51,856 nucleotides of DNA from Acidimicrobiales bacterium (GTDB taxonomy: Bacteria; Actinomycetota; Acidimicrobiia; Acidimicrobiales; SZUA-35), in contig JAHDCC010000011.1 of the NCBI GenBank assembly GCA_020630065.1, forward strand, positions 33,781 to 85,636. Reading direction: 5' to 3'. Shown piece by piece: positions 1 to 8,730 of the stretch; positions within the stretch are counted from its first letter, which is position 1, and each line of letters opens with the position of its first letter. Made by a program: the position numbers and the translations under genes. The notes under the pieces are model-generated. The model was not told the DNA's origin, made no database searches, and saw nothing but the letters and a program-made list of their open reading frames with translations.

Positions 1-473
1 GCTGAGTAGGCGGCTGAAGGTGTTGCCCCGATAGCCTGAATCGCCCACATGGAACCGGTTTGGACGATGCTTCCGCCGCCCCGCCGCTGCATTGCTTTTG
101 TGGCTGCTTGAGCGGCGAAAAACGTGCCTTTCAGAATCGTGTGTAAGAAGTCGTCGTATTCTGCTTCGGTTAGTTCGACGAATGGTTTTGGGGCGAAAAT
201 TCCGGCGTTGTTGACCAGAATGTCGAGCCCACCGAACGATTCCTCTGCTTGGTTTGCGAGGCGCTTGCCGACTTCGGGTGATCCGATGTCGCCGGGAACT
301 ATCTTTACTCGTTGGCCGGTGGGGTCGATTTCTGCCGCCGCCGACGTGAGTTTAGTTTCGTCCCGTCCGTTAATGACGACACTTGCTCCTTCAGCTACCA
401 ACTGAATGGCGGTTTGTTTGCCTATGCCTGAGCTGCCACCGGTGATGGCGGCAACTTTATTTTCGAAACGCAT
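1..473 (-). CDS. SDR family NAD(P)-dependent oxidoreductase, 3'-truncated by window edge
   Basis: The minus-strand frame starts at ATG 473-471, preceded by a GGAGGA ribosome-binding site, and runs off the left edge. The translation opens MRFENKVAAITGGSSGIGKQ, the classical SDR nucleotide-binding glycine motif TGxxxGIG. It then shows the NNAG motif, a catalytic-region Ser and a Tyr (AAYS) just before the edge; the YxxxK Lys lies outside. The classical SDR fold predicts NAD(P)-dependent alcohol/ketone oxidoreduction; the substrate cannot be read from sequence. It is divergent from the TetR gene at 606 and shares operator-like palindromes with it, so it is the likely target of that repressor. 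Confidence 0.9.
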   Translation of the reverse strand, partial: MRFENKVAAITGGSSGIGKQTAIQLVAEGASVVINGRDETKLTSAAAEIDPTGQRVKIVPGDIGSPEVGKRLANQAEESFGGLDILVNNAGIFAPKPFVELTEAEYDDFLHTILKGTFFAAQAATKAMQRRGGGSIVQTGSMWAIQAIGATPSAAYS

Positions 474-490
474 GAGTCCTCCAAATTGTA

Positions 491-570
491 TCTATCTACT
501 GATAGGTAGGTGGAGATAAACCGTACATGTTCAATCGCTGGACAACAACCCCTACCTACTAGTTGGTAGG
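491..570. promoter_or_regulatory. Two TetR-type operator-like palindromes between divergent SDR and tetR genes
   Basis: Positions 551-570 form a near-perfect 20-bp palindrome of the form CCTACCTACT/AGTTGGTAGG. Positions 491-510 contain a related sequence matching it at 15 of 20 positions (CTATC, four bases, GATAG). Two copies of the same dyad between a TetR gene and a divergent gene is the expected layout for autoregulation plus control of the neighbour. Binding is inferred. Confidence 0.6.
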
Positions 571-605
571 ATGGACAGGTCAACGCTTGGCCTTAGGAGA
601 ACGCT

Positions 606-1196
606 GTGGCAACGGAAGAAAAAAAAGCGTCATCAAAAGTCGACGAAATTCTTGAAGTCGGTCAACGACTTTTACAAACCCGCGGCTACGACGGATTTAG
701 CTTCCGTGATGTAGCGGACGAAGTGGGAATCAAAAGCGCGTCAGTTCACTATCACTTTCCCTCAAAGGCCGACTTGGCTCTGCGGATAACCAACAATTAC
801 CGCGCCGATTTCGCAGAGGTCATCAACACGATCGACGAACAGCAGCTGCACCCATCGGAACGTCTCCAGAGGTTCGCCGGAATATTCCAGGACACGTTAG
901 ACAACGGCGAACGCATGTGTCTCTGCGGGATGCTGGCTAGCGAAGCTGAATCCCTTCCAGACCCGGTGCGTCAAGAAACGCAACAATTCTTTGCCGAGCA
1001 GCAGATATGGCTCGCTGGTGTAATCGAACAGGGTCAAGCCGACAATCGCATCAACGAAACTATAAACCCAATCCAATTCGCCAAGATGTTTCTGGCTGCC
1101 CTCGAAGGAGCAATGGTGATCTCTTGGAACGTTCGGGATTCAACAGAACTCGAAGCCGTGACCGATCAGCTCTTGCAGTTACTCGAGGTAAAATAA
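606..1196 (+). CDS. TetR/AcrR family transcriptional regulator
   Basis: 196 aa, starting at GTG 606 with AGGAG at 595-599. Residues about 31-52 (FSFRDVADEVGIKSASVHYHF) form the TetR helix-turn-helix with the usual YxxFxxK-like end (HYHFPSK). The remaining ~140 residues are the helical ligand-binding and dimerisation domain, which contains two Cys in an MCLCGML stretch. The length is typical of the family. It is divergently transcribed from the SDR gene and flanked by two matching palindromes, so it probably represses itself and that enzyme. The ligand is unknown. Confidence 0.92.
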   Translation: MATEEKKASSKVDEILEVGQRLLQTRGYDGFSFRDVADEVGIKSASVHYHFPSKADLALRITNNYRADFAEVINTIDEQQLHPSERLQRFAGIFQDTLDNGERMCLCGMLASEAESLPDPVRQETQQFFAEQQIWLAGVIEQGQADNRINETINPIQFAKMFLAALEGAMVISWNVRDSTELEAVTDQLLQLLEVK

Positions 1197-1201
1197 AAGC
1201 G

Positions 1202-1729
1202 TTACGGGACTTTGAGCTCTTGGCCTTCTTTGATCCGGTCGGCGTCGCTTAATCCGTTCAATTCTTGCAACGCCTTGGTCGAAATTCCGTACTGTTCAGC
1301 GATCGTCGACAGCGTTTCACCGAGTTTCACCGTGTGAGTCCCGCTCGCGGTTTCACCACTTGGCTGACCGCCGTCAGGGACGACCGGGTCGGGCTTTTGT
1401 ACCGGTGGAGGGGTAACCGGGGCGGTGGAAGTCTCAGTCTGTGGAGGTTCTTCCTGAGGTGCAGTATCGGCTTCGGCCGGACCGGCCTCGGACGGAGTTT
1501 CGACCTTGGATGGCGGAGCGATATCGTCGCCGTCAGCTGGAGGCACGACGGTCTCGTCGCTCGAAACAACAACGCCAGCAATATCTACCGAGTTAGGGGT
1601 GCCGTCTTCAGAGAACGGATTCTCGTTGTCTGTAGCGACTGGCCCGCCTGCCTCAGCCGGAAGTCGTCCACACGAGGTGGCCAAAACGGCCATAAGGGCG
1701 ACGACGGCTAAAATAGAATGTCGATTCAT
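1202..1729 (-). CDS. LysM domain lipoprotein
   Basis: 175 aa. The N-terminus is a short signal peptide ending in a lipobox-like LATSC, with the lipidated Cys at residue 20. Residues 21-130 are Pro/Thr/Ala-rich and low in complexity, a typical wall-spanning linker. Residues 132-175 are one LysM repeat (HTVKLGETLSTIAEQYGIS...), which in this family binds peptidoglycan or other GlcNAc polymers. It lies 26 bp downstream of the LuxR-type regulator on the same strand, so co-transcription is likely. Whether it relates to the eCIS, for instance as an envelope docking factor, is speculation. It converges with the TetR gene. Confidence 0.85.
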   Translation of the reverse strand: MNRHSILAVVALMAVLATSCGRLPAEAGGPVATDNENPFSEDGTPNSVDIAGVVVSSDETVVPPADGDDIAPPSKVETPSEAGPAEADTAPQEEPPQTETSTAPVTPPPVQKPDPVVPDGGQPSGETASGTHTVKLGETLSTIAEQYGISTKALQELNGLSDADRIKEGQELKVP

Positions 1730-1755
1730 GGTAATAAAGGGTACTAGGCCAAGCG

Positions 1756-2490
1756 CTATGTAGTGCCCATAGGCATTTTCTCACCCACAGAGCGAGGGGA
1801 CAGTGTCGACCTAAGAGCGCTGTTCAATGTGTCGTCATTGTTGAGTGGGGACAGCAATGATGGCTCTCGGCTGGCAAGAACCGCAGCCTCCGATCGGCTC
1901 TTGAGACATAATTTTTTTAGAACTAGATGGACGTGGTTTTTGACTGTTGCGATACTCAGGTTTAGTTCAGAAGCGATTTCTTTGTTCGAAAGGCCTCTGG
2001 CGACATAAGACAAGATCTCTGCCTGTCGACGGGTTAACGGGTTGTCTGGACGGCAGTCGGAAGTAGGCTCCTTGCGTCTAGCGACCTCTTCTAGAAGTGA
2101 GCGAGAAATTTTCGGATCGCATGGCGTCTCGCCTCGAAGTGCCATGCCGATGATTTTGATCAGTTCCGGGTACGACGAGTCGCGCGGAACGTAACTCGTG
2201 AACCCGGCGTCGGCGCACGCGATAACGTCGGTGGCGACATGGGGCACCGCCAACGCGACGATGGGTATCGTTTGATATTGCTCCGCCAGTTGCGTAACGA
2301 CCGCCACATCTTTCGAGCTTGTGATATCAAACAGGACGACATCGATTTGGGGTTTGAACTTGTCGATCGCGTCGACCAGGCGTTCCACATCGTCTTCGAA
2401 TTGAACGTCAGTGATTTCTCGTTCTTTTTTAAGACAGGCAATCAACGTTTCACCAAACAGTCGAATGGCTGAATGAACCAAAACCCTCAT
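1756..2490 (-). CDS. LuxR-type response regulator with atypical receiver domain
   Basis: 244 aa from ATG 2490-2488. This start is chosen because GGAGG (minus strand, 2497-2501) sits six bases upstream and the receiver fold begins there (MRVLVHSAIRLFGE); an in-frame extension to 2535 adds only a basic stretch. Residues 1-120 have a receiver-like pattern with Asp55 (VVLFDITS) at the phosphorylation position. The conserved acidic pair after beta-1 is replaced by His-Ser, and the usual Lys before the last helix by Arg. Residues 151-206 are a LuxR/NarL helix-turn-helix (LTRRQAEILSYVARGLSNKE). It is divergent from the eCIS operon, so it is the obvious candidate regulator. The missing acidic pair suggests control independent of phosphorylation. 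Confidence 0.9.
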   Translation of the reverse strand: MRVLVHSAIRLFGETLIACLKKEREITDVQFEDDVERLVDAIDKFKPQIDVVLFDITSSKDVAVVTQLAEQYQTIPIVALAVPHVATDVIACADAGFTSYVPRDSSYPELIKIIGMALRGETPCDPKISRSLLEEVARRKEPTSDCRPDNPLTRRQAEILSYVARGLSNKEIASELNLSIATVKNHVHLVLKKLCLKSRSEAAVLASREPSLLSPLNNDDTLNSALRSTLSPRSVGEKMPMGTT

Positions 2491-2802
2491 GCGTTTCCTC
2501 CGCCGATAGGCGCTGACTAGGCAGTAACACAACACAGATCAGCACCCCCGCCTCGATCTGCCAAATAATGGTATACGAAGTTAGTCCGACGCGTAAGGGC
2601 GGGTCTCTGAATAATTAGGGCGAATTTTATTCCAGCCCCAGTTCAGGGCGTAGATCGAGGTTCAAAAAAGATCTAGAAGTGAACTGAACCCTTTTCGAAT
2701 CTCATGATTCATATACAACCTTTGTCATTCATGTGAGCATACATATCGGTTGGATCGGTTCGGCCACGTCGCCGATGAGACAAAAAAAGGGGGGAAAAGG
2801 GA
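2491..2802. promoter_or_regulatory. Divergent intergenic region between LuxR-type regulator and eCIS operon
   Basis: No gene is visible in these 312 bases. They hold an inverted pair CAGTTCA (2639-2645) and TGAACTG (2680-2686), and a short palindrome GAATC-TCAT-GATTC (2697-2710). A purine-rich ribosome-binding site, GGGGGGAAAAGGG, lies directly before ATG 2803. Promoters for both directions must lie here, but I cannot assign a convincing -35/-10 pair. The dyads are candidate regulator sites only. Confidence 0.45.
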
Positions 2803-5283
2803 ATGCACTCCAAATCTGATTCTGTGGACGTGCTTGTCGGGCCGTTCTCCTACGAACCTTACGCCCAGGGTTTACATGACCTGTTGACCCGAGTTGATGT
2901 TTTTAGTGTGGTGAAAGCCGACCTAGTCGACATTCAACAAAGGCTTGCGACAAAGGAAACCGAACCCAAACCTCCGATAGTTATCTTGGCTGAGGCTGGT
3001 TCGGCATGCGGCGAAAAACTTATGAGCGAGAAGAACCTTGGAGCCTCGCTCGTCTTGCTCGATCCAACGAGCGAGCATGCTTCGATACGTGTTGACAACC
3101 CTGACAGTGACCAACTCGTAAAGATAATTCGCGCCCTGGTTTCGAACCGGTCGGATCCGGCCACAACCGAATCGTCCCAAGTGCGAATTCTGTACCCCGA
3201 CGATCGGACCCGACCGAACTATTCGAACCAGGCCGACCAGTTCGGGGCGATCATCGAATGGCTCAACTTGACCTTGGCGTTGAACCTTCTCAAACTACGA
3301 GACAAACAAACTCAGCGGTCGATCACCGGATGGTACGTTTCGCCAGTTACTGCGCTTTTGCTCCTAGGGATCGATCCCGACGAGGCCTCCGTCTCATCAG
3401 TATCTAACCAACTAAACGACCTCGAGCCGGAATTCCTGACCGAACGATCGACGATGCCGGTGCCTGTTCAGACGTTGATGGACAAGTTCGACCTCGACGA
3501 CGTCGAACTACGGGTACTGCTGTTGTGTTTAGCGACTGAACTTGATGGCCGATTTGGTGTCGCCTACGGAGTCCTACAAGACGATATGACTCGGCGATTG
3601 CCGACGTTGACATTATTGACAAAGCTAGCCGACCCATCCAAATTCGCGTGGGAACTACGCTCCCGTCTTGTTGGAGCGGGTTCACTGATCTCCACTGGGC
3701 TCATAAAAACCGTGGCACCTGGGTCGACATCGACGACGGTCGACGCCGGGATCAAAGTTTCCGAAACCGTGGTTCAACATTTCCTTAGTCAAGACCCTAG
3801 TGCTGTCAGTCAGGCGAATAACGCAACATTACGGAGCCCTTCTGGCATCTCACTCACGGTCGGGGAGCGGCAACTTTCCGACCGACTCGTATCTCTAATC
3901 GCAGCCCGACCGGGATGTCCAATCCTAAACCCTGTCGGAAACCTCGACTGGTTCGAACGGGTAGTCGGCTACACGGGAGCCAGGATATTGACGGGCGAAC
4001 TAGCAGGGGTGCGGGACAACAACGCAGCTGAAGTGGTACGTAACTGGATACTTCTCAGCCGCCTATACGACGCAGCCCTCGTATTGAACGGGTTGGAAAC
4101 GCTCGACACAAAAGAGCGCCGCAGCGTCTCCACCACAATTGAAACATCTTCGATCCGTCCAGCGCTTGTGGCCTACCGAGGCGATCAAACGTTGTGGGCT
4201 AACCCCACTTCGCCAGTGCTTCGCCTTCACGCTCCCGCCACCACCACAATCGAGCGAAGTCAACATTGGGCTCAAGAAACACAACTCGCCGGGTTAGAAG
4301 TAACAGCTGAACAAGCCCGGTACTTGGCAGCCACGTTGCCCATCAGCGTCGCAGAAATGAGAGCCTGCATCGCCCTGTGTAGCCCGTCTCACGAGTTCGA
4401 TGGTGCAGATCATTCTGTAGTTCGAAGACTACAACAGGCGTTCCGGGACCAAAATCAGATTCCACTACCACCTGCAGTTCGACGAGTCGAAACCAGGTTT
4501 GGGTGGGACGATCTAGTCGTTCCGAATGTGGTGATGCAATCGTTGCAGACGATCGCCGCACACGTCGCCCAAGCCGGACGAGTCTTCGAAGAATGGGGGT
4601 TCGAGGAACGAATGCCATACGGCAACGGTCTGTCAGCGTTGTTCAGCGGTCCTAGCGGAACTGGTAAAACACTAGCGGCGCGAGTGATCGCGGCAGAGCT
4701 CGGGGTCGAACTGCTCCAAGTAGACCTATCTAAAACTGTTTCCAAATACATAGGGGAAACAGAAAAAAACCTCGACGCTGCATTCCAAGCGGCAGAGAAC
4801 GTCGGCGCCATGCTTTTGTTTGACGAAGCAGACGCCCTCTTCGGCAAACGTACCGAAGTGAAAGACTCCCATGACCGTCATGCCAACGTCGAAGTATCGT
4901 ATCTGCTTCAACGCATCGAATCGTTTCCCGGGTTGGCGGTCCTTACCACCAACCTCAAACAGAACATCGATCACGCGTTTCTACGACGGCTGCGCTTCTC
5001 GGTCGACTTCCCCGTCCCAAATGCTTCAGAACGCGAATCGATATGGCGTCGCTCGTTCCCCACCGCTGCTCCGTTATCCGACGAGCTAGACCTCGCCTAC
5101 CTGGCCCGACACCTCAAACTAACCGGCGGAAGCATTCAACAGATCTCCCTACATGCCGCCTTTGCCGCATCAGCCGCCGAAACCAACATTGAGATGAGCC
5201 ACATCGTGACAGCCACCCGACAAGAGCTAGTGAAAGTAGGAATGTTACACGCCGAAAAAACACTCGAAGGTTTAGCAGCATGA
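2803..5283 (+). CDS. eCIS-associated AAA+ ATPase (Afp15/Pvc15-like)
   Basis: 826 aa. The C-terminal third is a canonical AAA+ module: Walker A GPSGTGKT at 616-623, Walker B LLFDEAD ending at Asp677, a TTN sensor-1 motif and an arginine-finger region RRLRFSVDFP. The middle (~150-560) resembles the helical/winged-helix region seen upstream of AAA+ in Afp15-type proteins. Residues ~8-120 begin VDVLVGPFSYEPYAQGL and look like a degenerate receiver domain without acidic residues. Afp15-like ATPases are needed for particle assembly, though the exact step is unresolved. It is the first gene of the eCIS operon; its stop overlaps the next start (ATGA). Confidence 0.93.
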   Translation: MHSKSDSVDVLVGPFSYEPYAQGLHDLLTRVDVFSVVKADLVDIQQRLATKETEPKPPIVILAEAGSACGEKLMSEKNLGASLVLLDPTSEHASIRVDNPDSDQLVKIIRALVSNRSDPATTESSQVRILYPDDRTRPNYSNQADQFGAIIEWLNLTLALNLLKLRDKQTQRSITGWYVSPVTALLLLGIDPDEASVSSVSNQLNDLEPEFLTERSTMPVPVQTLMDKFDLDDVELRVLLLCLATELDGRFGVAYGVLQDDMTRRLPTLTLLTKLADPSKFAWELRSRLVGAGSLISTGLIKTVAPGSTSTTVDAGIKVSETVVQHFLSQDPSAVSQANNATLRSPSGISLTVGERQLSDRLVSLIAARPGCPILNPVGNLDWFERVVGYTGARILTGELAGVRDNNAAEVVRNWILLSRLYDAALVLNGLETLDTKERRSVSTTIETSSIRPALVAYRGDQTLWANPTSPVLRLHAPATTTIERSQHWAQETQLAGLEVTAEQARYLAATLPISVAEMRACIALCSPSHEFDGADHSVVRRLQQAFRDQNQIPLPPAVRRVETRFGWDDLVVPNVVMQSLQTIAAHVAQAGRVFEEWGFEERMPYGNGLSALFSGPSGTGKTLAARVIAAELGVELLQVDLSKTVSKYIGETEKNLDAAFQAAENVGAMLLFDEADALFGKRTEVKDSHDRHANVEVSYLLQRIESFPGLAVLTTNLKQNIDHAFLRRLRFSVDFPVPNASERESIWRRSFPTAAPLSDELDLAYLARHLKLTGGSIQQISLHAAFAASAAETNIEMSHIVTATRQELVKVGMLHAEKTLEGLAA

Positions 5284-5855
5284 GTGTCGACGCCATCTTC
5301 GAAGTAACCGACGCCCTCCGGCTTCGGCTGGAATCAGCTGTAGGAGACGGACAAATCTATGTCGGCCCGCCGGTAGACACCGACGTTGGTGAACGGCGGT
5401 TGTCGTTGTTTCTCTTCCACATCCAACCAAACAAAGAGCTGCGAAACGCTGACTACCTGACGTCGTCACCCAATGTGGATGAACCTCTGGTAGAGCGGCG
5501 GGCATTGCCGTTAGATCTCCGGTTTCTGATATCGGTGTTCAGAGTGGCAGGTAACGGTGGGGTCGCTGAACCCAACGAATTGAACACGCTCGGTCAAGCA
5601 ATGCAAGAGCTTCACGCCGAACCGACCCTCACCGGTCCGGGGTTGCCGGACCAAACCGTTCGGCTTACCCCCGAGGCATATCCGATGGAAGAACTCAGCC
5701 GAGTTTGGGGGCTGTTCCCCCAAACGTCATATCGCACATCGGTGGTTTATCTAGCCAGTCCCGTCTTCGTCGCATCAGAGGTTATTGCCGGCGGTCCGCC
5801 CGTGGTCGAACGAACCCTTCTCGGCGGCATCTCCACCGCAGGCGGTGGCGCATGA
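5280..5855 (+). CDS. DUF4255 (Pvc16-N-like) protein, probable tail terminator
   Basis: 191 aa, starting in a 4-base ATGA overlap with the ATPase. The N-terminal half (VTDALRLRLESAVGD... RRLSLFLFHIQPNKELRN) and the PLDLRFLISVF segment match the DUF4255 pattern. That family is linked to Afp16/Pvc16, which caps the growing sheath-tube and ends polymerisation. The C-terminal Ala/Gly tail is short. ATPase followed by DUF4255 is a recurrent eCIS pair. The terminator role is by family analogy. Confidence 0.88.
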   Translation: MSVDAIFEVTDALRLRLESAVGDGQIYVGPPVDTDVGERRLSLFLFHIQPNKELRNADYLTSSPNVDEPLVERRALPLDLRFLISVFRVAGNGGVAEPNELNTLGQAMQELHAEPTLTGPGLPDQTVRLTPEAYPMEELSRVWGLFPQTSYRTSVVYLASPVFVASEVIAGGPPVVERTLLGGISTAGGGA

Positions 5856-6514
5856 AACACAGTTTTGATATCGAGTTTGAGCCACCAATAACATCGTTCG
5901 TGACGACGGCGCTAGTTCCCGTCGATCGGTTCAGTCGTAGACCACTTCGCGCCGGTGTTTCAGCGTTGCCCTGGGACATTGAAAAAGATCGGGCCTTACC
6001 GTATCGAATGATTCGCAGCCGAAGTGGCTACCTGGTTTTACTGGACCAGCCGTTCGGCCAGTCATATCTATTTCGGGTCGATGCTTCCACCGCCGGCTAT
6101 ATAAGCCCCATCGACGTGTCGGTAACCCCGTCGGCCGACAATCGAAAACAACTCGTGTTACTGGATCGCGCCGCCGGCTTCTCATTCGAACCGGAAGCCA
6201 CCTTAGTGCGCGGCACAATCGCTAACGCAGAAACAGCCCCAGGAACACGCCCCGGTTTAGCTAACGCTCAGGTCGCGCTGGCAGGGGAACGGTTTCAGAC
6301 CACAACCGACCAACGAGGCTCATTCGCTTTAGGGGTTGAACTTCCAGCCCCGCCAGCCGGAGAACCAGCCGCGCCGGTCGATGTCGAGTTGTCGGTCACC
6401 CACCCCGATCACAAGACCCGGCTTTTCTCAGTGACGCTCGAACCTCGACGTACCCACATCTTTACCGAACCGATCGAAATTGACGGAACAAACGAACCGG
6501 CATTCGTTGGCTAA
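5852..6514 (+). CDS. eCIS-associated protein with carboxypeptidase-regulatory-like fold
   Basis: 220 aa from ATG 5852, which overlaps the preceding stop (ATGA); a longer in-frame opening from 5705 would overlap DUF4255 deeply and is rejected. The first ~110 residues are beta-rich with no motif I recognise. Residues ~115-210 contain VRGTIANAETAPGTRPGLANAQV followed by TTTDQRGSFALGVELP, the pattern of carboxypeptidase-regulatory/Ig-like beta-sandwiches. Similar small proteins often sit between the terminator and the sheath in eCIS loci. Adhesion or an accessory structural role are possible; neither can be shown here. Confidence 0.75.
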   Translation: MKHSFDIEFEPPITSFVTTALVPVDRFSRRPLRAGVSALPWDIEKDRALPYRMIRSRSGYLVLLDQPFGQSYLFRVDASTAGYISPIDVSVTPSADNRKQLVLLDRAAGFSFEPEATLVRGTIANAETAPGTRPGLANAQVALAGERFQTTTDQRGSFALGVELPAPPAGEPAAPVDVELSVTHPDHKTRLFSVTLEPRRTHIFTEPIEIDGTNEPAFVG

Positions 6515-6580
6515 GACATCCACAACCACAAAAACATCCACCCACCTAGTAAGTCCGAAACAGCAGAGGAAGGACCCCCT

Positions 6581-8191
6581 ATGCCCGAGTACCTAGCTCC
6601 AGGCGTCTATATCGAAGAGATCGAACGAGGCCCACGGCCGATAGAAGGAGTAGCGACCAGTACGGCCGCCTTTTTAGGGGCAACCGAACGTGGCCCTCAA
6701 ACACCGACTTTTATTAGCAGCTACAACGAGTACCTTCGGCACTTCGGTGACGTGTTCGGCGAAAACGGCGACGCCAGTTATATGCCGTATTCGGTCAAAG
6801 CGTTCTTTGACAATGGTGGACGGCGCTGTTTTATCGCCAGAATCGCCGGTGCGGGCTCATCCACTGCACAAGCAGAGTTCGGCCCGGTGACGGTTACGGC
6901 CACCGGCCCGGGGGCTGCATATAACCGAGTTGAAGTCCAAGTGCTTCCAGGGACAACCAAGCGCGGTAGATTCCCCGACGACCAAGACGATGGTGATCTT
7001 GGCGTGTCAGCTTCGATCGGATTTCGTTTACGGGTTGAGTACCGCCAAGACCAACAATCTCGAGTCGGCCCAATCAGACAAGACGATCTGCGACCTGCCC
7101 CAACCATTATCGAAGACTTCGACGATCTGAGTCTCGACCCGAATTCGGAGTCGTACTACGCAAAACGAGTAAACGACCAAAACTCGGCGCTCGTAAACCT
7201 CGACGTCGCTGCGGGCACCACCATCGAAGACATTATCGACGGTGAAGGTTTTCCCGCCAAACCACTTGAAGGCGGCTCCGATGGTGGCGAACCAGCGTTA
7301 GCCGACTTCCTAGGCCAGGTATCGATTGATGGTGGCGACCCGGCGCTCCCCGAAGATCCGAACGAATGGACAGGCCTGGCCGCGTTAGATCTTGACCAGT
7401 ATCGAGAAGTCGCTATCGTCCACGCCCCTGCTGCGAGCACGCTGGTCGCTAAAGCAATCGTGAGCCACTGCGAACAGAACCGGTTCCGGTTCGCCGTGAT
7501 CGACGCCGCAGCTAATCAAGCCGCCATAGCGGGAATCGTGCCTCGGAATGAAATAGCCGACACCCAATACGGTGCCTACTACTATCCGTGGATAACCATC
7601 AGTGACCCGTTGAGTGGCGGGCGAAGAAACGTCCCTCCCGGCGGAGCCGTCTGCGGGATTTATGCGTTGACTGACAACACTCGCGGCGTCTACAAAGCGC
7701 CAGCCAATGAAATCGTGGCCGGAGCGATCGACCTCGAATACGACGTCAGCACCGGGGCTCAAGAAGTCTTGAACCCACGGGGCGTTAACGCCCTCCGCCG
7801 GTTTCCAGGTCGAGGGATCAGAGTGTGGGGCGCTCGCACCCTCTCAAGTGATCCGCTGTGGAAATACGTCAACGTTCGACGACTGATGATCTTCCTCGAA
7901 GCTTCGATTTTCAACTCGACTCAATTCGCGGTGTTCGAACCCAACAACGAACGCCTATGGGACCGGGTCAACCAAACCGTCACCCTGTTCCTGCGAGACC
8001 AATGGCGAGAGGGTGCGCTGCTGGGAGCCAAAGAAGAAGAAGCGTTCAGTGTCGCCATCGGACGCCAAACAATGACCGAAGACGACATCCTCAACGGACG
8101 TCTAATCGTCGAAGTTGGGGTCGCTCCGGTTCGTCCCGCCGAATTCGTCGTGTTCCGAGTCTTCCAAAAAACTCAGGAGGCAAGAGCCTGA
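6581..8191 (+). CDS. eCIS tail sheath protein
   Basis: 536 aa. It opens MPEYLAPGVYIEEIERGPRP, the tail-sheath N-terminal signature (APGVYIEE), followed by GVATSTAAFLGATERGP. The conserved C-terminal sheath domain includes RFPGRGIRVWGARTLSSD, KYVNVRRLMIFLEASI and a final IEVGVAPVRPAEFVVFRVFQ-like segment. The middle (~100-250) is an acidic, variable, surface-exposed insertion. Sheath subunits polymerise around the tube and contract to drive it through a target membrane. This is the only sheath gene here, unlike Afp/PVC with three. A ribosome-binding site (GAGGAAGGA) precedes ATG 6581. Confidence 0.96.
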   Translation: MPEYLAPGVYIEEIERGPRPIEGVATSTAAFLGATERGPQTPTFISSYNEYLRHFGDVFGENGDASYMPYSVKAFFDNGGRRCFIARIAGAGSSTAQAEFGPVTVTATGPGAAYNRVEVQVLPGTTKRGRFPDDQDDGDLGVSASIGFRLRVEYRQDQQSRVGPIRQDDLRPAPTIIEDFDDLSLDPNSESYYAKRVNDQNSALVNLDVAAGTTIEDIIDGEGFPAKPLEGGSDGGEPALADFLGQVSIDGGDPALPEDPNEWTGLAALDLDQYREVAIVHAPAASTLVAKAIVSHCEQNRFRFAVIDAAANQAAIAGIVPRNEIADTQYGAYYYPWITISDPLSGGRRNVPPGGAVCGIYALTDNTRGVYKAPANEIVAGAIDLEYDVSTGAQEVLNPRGVNALRRFPGRGIRVWGARTLSSDPLWKYVNVRRLMIFLEASIFNSTQFAVFEPNNERLWDRVNQTVTLFLRDQWREGALLGAKEEEAFSVAIGRQTMTEDDILNGRLIVEVGVAPVRPAEFVVFRVFQKTQEARA

Positions 8192-8265
8192 TGTTTCTCA
8201 CCGACACCCAAAACCAGAGGCTGACATCGACCATAACCCGCCTGAGCGAAGGAGCTAAACCATGA
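8191..8265 (+). CDS. 24-codon mini-ORF linking sheath and tube genes
   Basis: The ATG at 8191 shares its A with the sheath stop (TGATG), with AGGAGG at 8175-8180 correctly placed. The frame encodes 24 residues (MFLTDTQNQRLTST...) and its stop at 8263-8265 overlaps the tube ATG at 8262 (ATGA). It either makes a real small peptide or acts as a coupling cistron carrying ribosomes from the sheath into the much more highly needed tube gene. I recognise no family. Confidence 0.45.
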   Translation: MFLTDTQNQRLTSTITRLSEGAKP

Positions 8266-8702
8266 CCCGAACAGACCCACTACGCAACTTCAAATACTTG
8301 TTGGAGATCGACCAGATTACCCAAGCCGGGTTCGCCGAAGTCGCAATCGCAGAATCGCTAAACGAACCCATCGAATACCGCGAAGGCGATGAACGTACAA
8401 CGCCACGGAAACTCACCGCCCTCACAAAGTTCGGAAACGTCACCCTCAAATGGGGCCTAACCCCCGAGTCGAAAGAGCTCTCGGATTGGTGGCAACAAGT
8501 CGTCAACGCCGACCCGCTCGACGAGGTCCGCCGCAACGTCGTCATCCGAGTACAAACCGAAGCAGGCGAAAATTCGGTGGCCTACGAAGTAGAACGAGCA
8601 TGGCCCTGCAAATACGACCCCACCGACCTCAACGGCGTCGGCAACGAAGTAGCTATCGACATGTTGGAACTGTGCAACGAAGGCATACGACGAATTCGAT
8701 AG
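8262..8702 (+). CDS. eCIS inner tube protein (gp19-like)
   Basis: 146 aa, the usual size of phage-tail tube subunits. The opening (DPLRNFKYLLEIDQITQAGFAEV) and internal segments (LNEPIEYREGDERTTPRKL, LKWGLTPESKELSDWW) follow the T4 gp19/Hcp-fold tube pattern. These subunits form stacked hexameric rings making the tube inside the sheath, in which many eCIS carry cargo. It overlaps the 24-codon mini-ORF by four bases. With a second tube-like gene at 9328, this is probably the main shaft protein. Confidence 0.95.
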   Translation: MTRTDPLRNFKYLLEIDQITQAGFAEVAIAESLNEPIEYREGDERTTPRKLTALTKFGNVTLKWGLTPESKELSDWWQQVVNADPLDEVRRNVVIRVQTEAGENSVAYEVERAWPCKYDPTDLNGVGNEVAIDMLELCNEGIRRIR

Positions 8703-8730
8703 CCCAGGCCAACCACCCAGAAGGAAAACG

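Noticed and set aside
5705-5851. Longer start for the regulatory-fold protein
   Set aside because: Would overlap DUF4255 by about 150 bases; the ATGA overlap at 5852 fits the pattern of the operon.
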